From NCBI GenBank assembly GCA_020055645.1, contig CM034546.1:118470375-118534374 (forward strand): a stretch of 64,000 nucleotides of DNA, read 5' to 3'. Made by a program: the position numbers and the translations under genes. Origin of the DNA: Tomocerus qinae. Its lineage: Eukaryota; Arthropoda; Collembola; Entomobryomorpha; Tomoceridae. Below, in pieces: positions 12,352 through 24,500 of this stretch. The stretch's first letter is position 1. Every line of letters begins with the position of its first letter. A model generated the notes under the pieces. It was not told where the DNA came from. It saw only the letters and a program-made list of their open reading frames with translations, and made no database searches.

Positions 12352-12405
12352 AATCACGAACAGGACGCCGCATACCCCTAGGGCTTTGCAGTGCTTAATC
12401 CCTAC
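12352..12405 (+). other. GC-elevated 54-nt block flanked by splice-like sites
   Basis: Preceded by ttttgctag and followed by ctac|gtaagt, a strong donor. About half G+C in otherwise AT-rich intergenic DNA. One frame is open without an initiator. Possible exon of an unannotated transcript. Confidence 0.2.
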
Positions 12406-15400
12406 GTAAGTTGCTCTGAATTAATTAATCCTTCTTACACATGTCTCTATACATCCAGTTGGCAAAGGCATTAGAGCGAGAAAATAGTATATTTATGAAT
12501 GACTACGACCTACTTATTCACATATAAAAAAACCTTGACTTCCATCCAAAATTCTTTAACTCTCTCCGATCTACTCATTACTGATAACTCTGATAACGAA
12601 GCAATTTACTATATGACAATCGTTTTCACCATTTGATGTAGATTCAACATGCCTTGCTATCATTACAATACTTACACTACCAATTGTATCTATTCAACTC
12701 AGAGCACAGTCGGTAGTAGCCAGTAGCTATAGCTATCTTTGTATAATACGTAATAATTTTTGCTCTTTTTAGTAGTGCTTTGAGTCAAATATTTTTATTC
12801 GTAGACTGAACTAAACACTAAACATTATTGTAGTCTAATTTTTATGGCACACCCTAAAAGTACCTCTGTATACATATAAGTATGAAAGGATACAATTGAT
12901 TTTAGTCTAGTTGAATTTCCATAATAAGTAGAAAATCCCCTCGGACTATATCCTAGAATCTCTCTCCTCAAAATTGATTCTGCTATAATGGAAATACTGA
13001 AATGTAATACCCGGTAAATTAACAAATATTCCAATATTTTTATACTCCATTTTAAATTATTGCGGTATTTTTATATTCTTTTATTGGAATGGTTTATTCA
13101 TTTACCGTCGATTCCCCAGTTTGTTTTGAGTTTATAATGTTATGAAATCATAATAAAATCTCTAATAATGGATCATTGTGATTTGGATTACCGGTATGTA
13201 GTTTTGAAGACCCTTGAAAATTCCGTTATCTCCATCAGCCATGAATTGTTTACCTCAGTCTCGTCTTGTTCCATTCATTCAACCCGGGTAAATTTTGCTG
13301 AAGAAAATACTGTTCGCTGGATAAGATATGACCGCGTATATTGTTAGAGAGGTAAACTTTTATTTCTTATTATTTCATTTGTTTGAAACTTTAGATTGTT
13401 AACTTTAATCCTTTCATGCAATTTTCTTTGAAATTATTGCAGCTCAAGCTAAACCATAAAGCTGTGGATTTTCCCGACGAACTTCCTCCAGCAGCTATTT
13501 ATACATTCTATGATTATTTTTTATACTCTGATTATTGTTAAATACATATATCAGAAGAGCAATAAACGCGGCGATACAGAGAAAGAATTTTTCAAATGTG
13601 CACAGTTTACACTTTATTTCACAGCTGAGCCACTAGAACATTTACATTGATTTTCTAACCTGCAATTGTAGTAAAAAATAATAGTTACAGCCATATGTGA
13701 TTAAACCATACGACAACACTATGCTGAAAAGAAATTATAAAAAATTGGTTTAATTAAAGTTAATCACGTTCTTTGATGAATAAAATGCAAATTGTAATCA
13801 AAATAAGTTAGTCCGTAAAGAATAATAATATTTCATATTTATTGTTTTCATAAGTACATAATATGTATTCTGTGTTGTCTATAGTACATTATAGCAGCAA
13901 TCATTATATAGCACGCTTCGTATCATACATCAGTTATTACTTAAATTTAGCATTAAGTAGTAAGTAAGTTAACATGTAGTAGATGCTTATAGAATTAAAT
14001 AATTAGCTTTTGTTACGTAATAAATTGTGTACGAAGAGGACTGGTTTCATTTCAATTTTGGATAAATATATTTGGACATTGTGCTGCAAATCAACTTTCA
14101 CTCAGGCGGAAAGTACAGATGCCAGTTTATCATGCATTTTGACATCATTAGCACCCAATAACGAGTAGGTTTTATTATATACCTAAATTTTAAGTACACA
14201 ATTTCTATTTTACTAGTAAATAGTAAACTTGTACCAACACAAATGACTATATGCAATACATAAAATTATCACGTCTATAACGGAAGAACAATGAGTTTGA
14301 GTAGCTTGATAACAAAGCCTAAAACAACTGGTCGCTATTTAACAATTTACTAACCTTCATTTTTGCATTCCCTTTAAAAAACTAGCTAGATCGGGTCCTA
14401 CATATTTATTTCTCTGATATATACTTACTTGAGTTCACTGTCACTAGTCCAGTAAAAGTTATATAGTAGAAATAGTATATGTTTTCACTTCTACACAATA
14501 TTCTGCAGCTTACCCAGAAAACTCTGGAGTAAATCGCTTTGAGATATTATTGTTTTAATAATAATACACGTTAGCCACCGAGATGAATTTCTGTGTCCCA
14601 GTCTGCGTGCAGAAAGAGAGCTAGAAATTGCTTGTGAGTTAATTATTACTTTATGATTAGAATATGATTAAATCTACCTAGACATAATTAATACTTAAGT
14701 ATATGTGTTATATTACTGATGGGTTTAGATACATCCGCTTAATAGTGCTATATAACAGATTATACATTAGTAGGCATTTGTCTTGTAGTGATTGCTAATA
14801 TTATTTACTATAATTTGTCTTTGTATGCATTATAGTATTTGAGCCAGCCTATTGTATCCTATGTAATTAACAAATTGAGAAAGTAAAACTGTAATTTTCT
14901 AATGTTCTATCAAGGAGCATTAAGTAGTAAGTTATTAAGGATGTAAAGAAGTCATCTGATACACAGTTTATCGTATATCAAATGTTTTATTGTACAAAAA
15001 ATGTACCTATATCTGCAACTGTCTACAATATCTAAATACCTACTTAGTTTTATTAATCCGAATTTATGGTCTTCTGTCAAAATCGGTTTCCTTTCCATCC
15101 TTTCGCAGCAATTACCCATATACAAGTACTGGTTCAGGATTAAAGCAGCGAAATTGTGTCAGCTTCAATTAGGCTTTTCTCTCTACTATGTAATTGGGCC
15201 CATTATGGAATTCTACATATGAATAAATGTACTATGCGTATAGTGACTGTAAATACAATAAGAAAGATCTAAATATGTATACTTCTATACATAACTATAG
15301 TATGCATTTAAATTGCGTGTAGCCTACGCATATTTGCATGGATGATGATAAAATCTACCAAAATACTTGAGAAACTGTATCTTCGATAATTGTCTTCATT

Positions 15401-18335
15401 TCAGGCATAATAGTTACAGGGTAGTAGAATTCGCTTGCCTTCTAGTATCACTATTTCTTTATAAGGATTTATTAACACCTCACTGAGCCCAGTACACATT
15501 ATGTATACAGTTATAATATAGGTAAAGTTTTATCTTCCAAAAGTTCAAAGTTTCTTTTCTGTTGTTTTACGCTCTCTCTCTCTGCCTATACCACAAACTC
15601 ACAACTCATCAAATAGGATCTCTATTCAATACACAGTAAATAAATCATGATCTACAATAATTAATTTTCTTCGTTGACAAATTGTGATATCTTTCAAATC
15701 CACAAAGGATACAATTTTCCATGATCAGAAGTTTTACACCATATATACTTGGGTGATTTCGCCAAATATATTTATTTATAGTACGATATACTATACACTC
15801 CCAGATTGCATTATTATAAATAGTACCTGCCTGTTTAAATGTGTTTATAGAAGTAAACGCAACTTTGATGTGCCAATCATCTAGAGCAATCACTACTGCC
15901 TTTATAGTACGATATACATACAACTTTGCAAATTCCTTATACCTATTTACTATATAATCGTCATTGTTTATACTGCGGAAATATTTATACATGTATTGCG
16001 CAATATCAATGATTTATCTTTTTTATGTGAATAGCCAGAAGTGTATTAGTAACAACTGATAGATCTTTCATTTACATTATCTTTTGTTCCATTAGTTAAC
16101 AAGATATTTTTAATTACATTATAATTTCCTTCTTAATAAAACATTTTAATGCACATGAGTTTAGAAATTAAGTAAGGCCAAAATGTTGATCCACATGCAA
16201 ATGTTAACTGTTTTAAGGTCATTGTGGTGCAAGGTCAAAAGTGATTTTGGGCTCAGCTAAAGCGCCGAAAATATCACAAAAATGGTGCTTGCCAAATCGC
16301 TAATTCAATTAGGCAAGTCAGTGCAAGAGGGCATCTACTGAAAATTTGCAACAATTATGCGGAAAAAATTGCAATTATCGCACTATAGGATTCTATCGAT
16401 TTGTAAACCCAAACAATTTGTGCAGACGTACACACGTAATAATTTGATTTAGTGGACGTGGCTAAGGCCAAATGCAACCAACATGCAAACTTCAATGTTG
16501 ATTTTCTCCACAGTATTATTGTGTTAATAAAAGACCATTCCTACTATTTGTGAATAGTAAAACTAATGTAATCTTATATTAATGTGTAGATCACTCATTC
16601 TCGTGAATTATTTAATCAGTATCATGAATTTAAATTACTTAGATATAGCACAGGGATTATTTTAAATGCTATTCTGTAGTAATTACTAATGACGTTCATT
16701 TCGATAGTCAATTCTTAAAAATCATCACCCAGTGCTATTATTGTTGAACCATAGTCACTGCTGCTACAACTGAATGTAGATTTATCTTGGAAATGCTAAT
16801 TCTAGTCCACAATCTCATGTTATATCCCATGTCGCAGCATTTTACGTTAAGAAATCGATTTTATTAGTATACTATTATGCCAAAATCGAAGAAGTTTTCT
16901 AAATACATAGGAAATTGTATTGTTGTTGACTATTATGATTTTTAGTTAATGAGATTCACAGATCAATATTTCTGTCAACAGACATAACACTACATAGGTA
17001 TCTAATCTGTCCAGAATTAATCTAGAGACAACGTGAATATTAGTGTTCAGTACACCAGCCACCACATTAGGGCCCAAAAATCTTTCCAATCACATATTTC
17101 CCCAACTACTGCGCATTTAGAAGTATCTGTTTCGTGTGGGAATGACGTTTAGTTCAATTTGTTCATAGTATTTGGGTAGCAGACAATGACAATAGTTGAA
17201 ACGGTGGAGATGGGAGGTTTTTGAGTTTGGGAATTAGACAAGATCTTTCTAGCTACTCGAGTATTGTATTAAAATGGGATTTTGCTTGTGAGGGAAAACT
17301 AGAAGAGGATTTATTTTAATGGGTACGCAAATAAAATAGAACCCTTCATTCAACGAGCAAGAAACAAAGAAATTCAACTACCTAGTTTGATTTTTTATCA
17401 AAGCAAGACCAAATTCTTTTGAGTACTGTACTACAATCTACAATGCAATTAGCTACAGATTACTACGTTATATTGTATATAGACGGCATTTTGAATTTGG
17501 AAGGTATATGCAATTGTGTTTTTTGTGACTAATGTGATCTACATTTTCTATACTATTTAATTATACTAAATCTTGTATACGGTCCTATTCTTTCTACATA
17601 ACTTCAGCGGATGTAACTCTTCTAATTCACAATTGTCAATAGCACCGGCGATGTAATAGTAGAAACCACTTGTTTACAGGTATCAAAATTAATGAGGTAC
17701 TATTGCTTAGGTTTAGCACGACTATACTATAAATACATAATAATAAAAGTCTACTGTGTGTACTGCTTATTAACGGGTGGATACTATATTGATGCATTCT
17801 ATTAAGAGTTAAAGTGATACGTTCCATCACCAAATGTACTAAGCGTACATTTTTAGACTATTTATACTTATAATAGCTACATTATCCTTGCATACATAAG
17901 TAACGAATTAATTATTATTAAAATTGCATTATCACTATACATTTAGTTACCTACATAAATTATCACAATGTGAAGAGTAGTATTTGAATTCGGAATAGAT
18001 CCACATTTTAGTTTAAGTATGTGGAGAAGTATAGCTGAATATATTAAAAACACAACAATAGGTTATTAGCAGTGTGTACTTATCTTCTGGAATAATCAGC
18101 TATGTTTTGATGTCTTGAATAAATGGAATTTTCTTCGTATTGTAAGATGTATATTTGTGTAGGGCTGCACATTGATTGTTATGTAGTACATAATGAAGGA
18201 CATGAAACAAATGTTTTGTGTATTAAATTGACAAGGAAGGTCAATAATTGGGAGGAATATAATGACTAGAGAATGTAGGTCGGATGATTTATTACGAAAT
18301 GTGCATCGGTAGTTTTAATCAAAAAGAAAGGAGCG
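12406..18335. other. Intergenic between gene A and gene B
   Basis: AT-rich. Contains a short CT repeat (15571-15583), a 59-codon frame at 13168-13347 and a 15-nt sequence, TTTATAGTACGATAT, repeated at 15775 and 15901. No recognisable gene. Confidence 0.6.
15775..15915. repeat. Direct repeat pair
   Basis: TTTATAGTACGATAT at 15775 and again at 15901, 126 nt apart. The intervening sequence is not clearly duplicated. Confidence 0.6.
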
Positions 18336-18341
18336 TTTATT
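18336..18341 (-). terminator. Candidate poly(A) signal of gene B
   Basis: AATAAA on the minus strand about 60 nt after the gene B stop codon. It is the first canonical hexamer downstream, but the position alone does not prove use. Confidence 0.5.
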
Positions 18342-18401
18342 GCGATTTAAGTTCCATAAAGGAAGGGAAATAATTATTGTGTTTACTGAGGGAAGAAGGA
18401 T

Positions 18402-18533
18402 TCATACGAATGCTTTGTGTTTAACAAAAAAGAAAATTAGGAAAACAGCATAGGCGGAAGGGAATACAATACGAGAGACGACATCAATGGTTTTCGCCAC
18501 TCGAATAGGATTCTCGATTATTCGTCTTCGAGG
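18402..18533 (-). CDS. Gene B exon 10: TM4 and C-terminus
   Basis: Acceptor attgcag. 132 nt including TGA. Encodes RRRIIENPIRVAKTIDVVSR, TM4 and KHKAFV, as in gene A. Confidence 0.95.
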   Translation of the reverse strand, partial: PRRRIIENPIRVAKTIDVVSRIVFPSAYAVFLIFFFVKHKAFV

Positions 18534-21500
18534 CTGCAATTTCAAAAAGATAGAAAATCCAGTATTAGTAATTGTCACATCAGTAGTTTCTTTGAAAAGA
18601 CAGTTCAAAGAGAATAGGGAAGCCATGTTAAACGCCTTTATGCATTGCATCCAGTTGGTGAGGTGCACTCTCTTAAAAGTCAAACGTGGAACAATCGTGG
18701 CGTTTAGCATGCTTTGCATTTTGTGCCCGAAGCACTGAAATTCAAACAGATTCACAAAAGACAGTGAAAGAGAGGTGGATAATTAATTTATAATTACTCT
18801 TGTGGCAGGACAGCCATTTTTAGCAGGATGAGTGCAAGGGGACGGACTACAGGTAGTGCAGGTAACAAGTTCTGTCGGATGATTGCTACCCGGTGGTACT
18901 CCTACTGGTGTCGCCGCTTGGTTTCCCTCAATCTTATTTAACTGAAAAGTCAATCACATCTACACTCACAATTTGCTCAAATTCATTTACAAAATGGTCC
19001 TCTAACTACTTACTTCTTGGGCATTGATACTCATGATGAGATCGAAGACAAAATTACAAGAAAACTTTTAATGTGGACTAGGATTCAAAACTAGTGTAGT
19101 TAACTACTAATTATATGCTAGATATATGGGGACAGTAACTTGTAACTGCTTGAGAGTAATCTGTTGCTGAAAGCACGAATTCGTGATTCAAAGATTAAGC
19201 AGTCTCACTGCTTGTTTTTGAGAAAAATTAGGTCATCAACAATTACAAAATACATTTGAAGGGGGATATTAAAAGTCTATTAAACTATGAGGAGGAAATG
19301 GAGGTCGTTGCATCTATTAAATAATATTATGATTAAATAAATTGTGCCTAGTAAAAACATTGCTGGAATCTTAGTACACAAACCCTTTTTTCCAAAGCTC
19401 ATTCATATTAACTTTAGAAAAGACAAAAAACGTGATATTCCCATTGCAAATTGAAGTTGTATTGATTATTTAACGCATGCAAGTGAAAAGTGATGTTTCA
19501 AATAGAGGAATATATTTGAATAAAAATAGTAGATACGATTAAAATACTGGGATACTGACATCGAGTTTGAGGGAGGAATATCCGGTGAGTGCTACCTGAG
19601 CGGAGGACTGCGGAGCACCAATTTCAGAAGGTCTTCTAGGTCGTTTTCTTCCAATGTAATTGACAAAGACGAATTCAAGGAGAGATGCGTATATAAAAAA
19701 CATGGAGAAGCCATCCCAGATGTTCATTGCAGTCAGATTAGAAACGACGGGCAATGTCGAGCGGAAGCCGTTACTGTTTAGCATAGAAATCAAAGTGTGA
19801 AAGAAAATCTCGTGTAAATTTATGATAAGCTCCAATTAGGAAGATATCGAAGTTTCTTTCTAAGTATCGAAACTCGAAACATATTCCAATTAATATTTTT
19901 GTTAGGTCATAAATATGATTCGTTAGAAGGAAATATCTGCAGAATCGTTGGTAATTTGATTTAGGCCTTGTATGTTTGGAAATTACAATGTCTCGTGAGA
20001 AGAATTGTTAAATTGTGTGTCGAATGTTGAGGATTTATAATATGGCGTGTTGTATCATTGGAAGTGTCGTACCTGGTGGTGAAAAAATTGAGCATTGTAG
20101 TGACACCAAGCATCACACGAGCGGGTACTGCATTCCATTCTAGCCAGAATGTAATAAAAGATGAAGTGACGAGAATGATGTCTGGAATAAAAACGGTGGT
20201 GAAATAAAAGGCACGATCTCGGTTAAACGTCAGCTTTACTCCCAGGCAGCTGTAATTCCCTGTTGAGCACAATACACCACAACACAATGGTAGATATACA
20301 ATGTGAATGCAAGATTTCTGATTAAATACAATTGTGTAGTATTTCGTGTGTACTATAAATACAGACACAAGACTGGGATTGGGTGAAAAGCATCGTCATA
20401 CATGTTCCGAATGTGTTTCCCTTCTGAACAATACAAATGAAAGGATCTAATTACAAAGAAATTAGCCAATCAATTCTCTTTGGTTGGAGAAAACTAGAAC
20501 AGTATTGTATAGCATGTTGTACTAGTGTTTTCCAGCATAAGAAAACTCATTTCTCATTCCCCACATGAACATGACCTTACAATCTGAAATTCTAGTCTGT
20601 TTTTAGCTATATGGACAAAGCCCTAGAGCACAAGTAACACAAGAGGACAGAGCCAGACTTCTCTCTCATATCATTTCAGTCCGTTGAACAGGACTTTCTC
20701 CATGCATCCAGTCTCCAACACTCTATAATAGTATACGTTGCCTATAATACTAGACTGTAAGACGTAGTGGGACGAATGGACGAACTTTTCCTTATTGCTG
20801 GCTGATGGATTCCTTTTACGACCTCATCACAAGACTAACACCAAGATCATTATCACCATTATCATCAACATCAACCGAGCGGAAAAGCCAGGCCACCATC
20901 TACGCATTTTTCTTTCCTACGAAACACTATGCTTTCTAATTTCTTCCTCTCTCCCTGACTATATAGCGAGTATTTTCGGACATAATATACAAAGTAGATA
21001 TTAATATGCGTTCTGAGAATTGAGACTATAATATGATATGGGGAAGTCATATCATACGCTAACTTAACTAATGTGCTCTGTTTATTACCCAAGTTGACTT
21101 TATTGGATGCAACTTAAACAAGAAATAGGTTTCTGGAATGAATTTTCTCCAGTCAAGTCAACAACTGATTCTCCTACTCATTTTCTGGGTCAAGTATCCT
21201 ACCATCTTAACTGACAACCAACCCATCGTACAATAATGGTGCAAAATAGGAAAACTTTTACAGCCACTTGGCTTGTAATGACCCAAGACTCTCTTCCATT
21301 GTAGACAGGAGATTGTATAGTACACAGACCATGAGAGCTTATCCACTTCTCAACTCTATCCTCCCTTTCGTAATCGACCTCACAGCTAAATTAAGCATCA
21401 CAGCTCTGATGAAGAAATGAAAGAGTTAATCTACATTCTTGCAAATAACTAATAGCATTTATAAAATGCTGCATACACTACCTACGTTATCATTTCGGAA

Positions 21501-24500
21501 CTATTTATAAAGCATACCTGGACAATATAACATTGTTCATTATATTTATCCGAATTTAATTTACTTATTCACTTTTACTTTTACGGATACATCTTTGAAG
21601 TAGTTATTACGGCTATGTAACTCTCTGCGTTCTCTATTTAAATTTATTTATATCATAAGCGAAATATTTGTTTGTGTTAATACCAAACATAATTTTTAAT
21701 AGAGCAAGAATTTGATTTATTCAATTACATAAAACAGATTAAATAGTTTGATAGTTTGATTTAATTTTCCCTTTATGCATCTTCATGCACTAATTTAACT
21801 TATGAAGGTATATGCTATGAGGTACATAAGTGAAAGCATTAATTGTAACATCCGAGGACGGAAAAGCCTGAAAGATAATTCAAACAACTATAAATGTTAT
21901 TAATGACTTACCTCTCCAATGAGAAGAGTTGCAGTATTTGGTTTCATTCGATGACAAGTAAGCGTTAAGGAAAGTAAGATTCGGAGATTTCCTCAGTACT
22001 CCGGCATCCGTCTGCCAACGAAATGCTAATGCATCCTTTTCGTGCGAAACTATTCACAATATCAAAAATCAGCGATTATCACAAAAATCAATAACCTGTT
22101 ATTATTGTTATTTAAAAAAAATACAAACAGTATGCTGAAACGAGGTGAACTACTTTTGAGTTAAGCATGAAATACTATTTTTAAGCATGAAATACAGTGT
22201 TGTTAATTTCAATTTTGTAAATATATTTCCAAATGAGACAATTCCGTTAAATCTACTATAGTTATGCTTTCGGTAGTTGAAAACCAAAGTTATAAATTAA
22301 CAGTTGGCCGATTGGCGAAATTACATTATGAAGGTGAAACCAATGAAATTCTAAAGATAACGTTTTCATGTGCTAAAATTATGATAAGTTATACATATTT
22401 GTATCATATATTACGATAAACAAATGATTTTTGAGAAGACTAAAAGATATTCTTAATAATAATCCTAAATATCAAAAATGTACTTACTACTTTCAATGGC
22501 GAAGGTACATTCGGGGTCATCGAAAGGGAATATTGCCAAATTTCCTTGACAGGACAATATGAGATGTCGCCTGAAAGAAATAAGTCACTCATTAGAACAA
22601 AATTAGTCATGAACAATAACTACAGCAGTCATAAAACGTTTGACTTCCGTTAATTAAGGTTAATAAAGATTTGTGAGGAAATAAATAGTACTAAGTACTA
22701 CTTACGCTCTAGTGTACCTATAATACATTATCATTATAGCAATGGGCAATGGTAATGCTCACCAATAGTAATTTTAGTATCAGCTTATGATAGAAATACT
22801 TTTTGCATGTTTCAAATAAACAGTAATTTTCGATAAGTTGTTACGAACCCCAGAAGTTAAATGGGCAATGTTAAACAAAATTGTAGTCTTTCTTTAGAGA
22901 AGCTATCCTAACTATAACGGCGAAAACAACGTACGATCAATTCAAGACAACGATGAAAAATATATAATCGATTGTGAAGAAGTTTATTGTAGTAACTGCA
23001 TGCACCATCATAATAGTCATAACCATAACATTAAGTTGTGTCATAGTCATAACATAACCCAAATGTGCAGTAATTAAATCCTTTCGCTACAATTTGCAAG
23101 CTATATAGACCGATGGACTTAGACAATATCAAAGGTCAACTACATTTCAAAATTGCAAATGTGGAATGTGTATGGCATAATGCGATGTTGGTGTCACACT
23201 AAAATAAATACCTAGGTAAGTGTACAAAAGCTATAGGTACCTACTTAATAATAATTATTGTAAGTACGTAAAGCTTGTCTTTGTGCAGCATCCTACAAAT
23301 ATCTAAACACAATTGGTATAGACAGCCTGGAAAATTCACGCTAGACTTGGTTCAATAACACATCCTCCGTTAGAAATTCCATACCACGAAAACAAACAAG
23401 GACAAAGCTGTCTGTTTGTAATCAAATGCAGAATTCTGTGTACAAAAGCTACGTACATTATGGTAGAGAAGGGCTGAAAAGATTTAATTTGAAGCATTCA
23501 GGCATTATTTCGTAGAATTTCATAATTTGCCCTTTTTAGTACAAAGAACTAAATATGTTTGGGAATCTGCTATTGAAGTCTCTTTGTTTTGGCAGTTCAG
23601 ACTAATGACTAACATAATTATTTTGATTAAATGTGCTATGCATACTTTTTTAGAGTCTATAAAACAATACAGCGTCAACCTGATTACAATAATGAGTGAA
23701 AGAACTGTCCAAATATTTCCTGGTCCATACTAATCACTGTCCAATGCCATTCATTGATCTGTAGAGCCATCCATGCATGCTTTATAGTTCTGAAATAGTT
23801 GAAACTGCCTATCTACCCAGGAAATTGTGTCTACATGGGTGAGATCGCATGTTGAACGTAAAACCATTCATGTGAGTCGTTCACATATGAGACAGTTGAG
23901 TTTATTTATGGATCAACGGTTGCTATTGCTAGCTGTGGAAAGTCCAGTCGTAGTAAGTCGTAAAGAGCTTATGTAATAAATACAGAATTGCCGACTACTT
24001 TGCAGAGGAATATCCTAGCTACTCAATTTTGTACTTCACACGTTGGAAAAACACGTAGAGCAACAAAACAGAGTCGTCAGTCGGGAGTCGCGACTTTTGA
24101 GTTGTATCAACATTGACTTTTCTCCGTTGATTCTGATGCTTAAGGATTTTTACAGCCTCGACGCTACCTAAAAGTAGGAATAATATAGACATAGGTTTGT
24201 AGTTTTTGTCATGTATTTACAATTTGAGTGTTCGAGTCATCGTCGACTGAAAATGTTCACGGAGGTATCTACGAAGTGTGTTTTTCTGCATTGTCATTCC
24301 ATTTTCCCTTTGGACCACTTCGATTTGGCCTGCCTGAGCTTTACTCAGGCAGCAAAAAGTCACTTTAGGCATCAGGTTCTTCGACATTGTTCCTGCACTT
24401 GAGTTTCCTTTGGGGGTAGCCGGGTAAGTGTCGTGTTGTTGGTTTTGGCCTGTCTGTCGCCTTTCTACTATTCTAAAATCGATATAGTAATTTGTTTGTT

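Noticed and set aside
13168..13347. 59-codon + strand frame with ATG
   Set aside because: Fairly balanced composition, but frames of this length are common by chance in this window and nothing else supports it.
13570..13590. GATACAGAGAA, similar to part of U6 snRNA
   Set aside because: Only about 11 nt match, and the rest of U6 is absent.
16170..16480. Possible Tc1/mariner-like remnant (repeated AAGGCCAAA and a LGKSVQE-like frame)
   Set aside because: No inverted termini, no catalytic motif and stops in frame; the resemblance is too weak.
18487..18738. 83-codon + strand frame over gene B exon 10
   Set aside because: Antisense shadow of the TM4 exon; the real coding strand is minus.
24330..24352. 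Histone 3' stem-loop
   Set aside because: The stem is 9 bp with a 5-nt loop, not the 6-bp, 4-nt histone form, and no histone gene is nearby.
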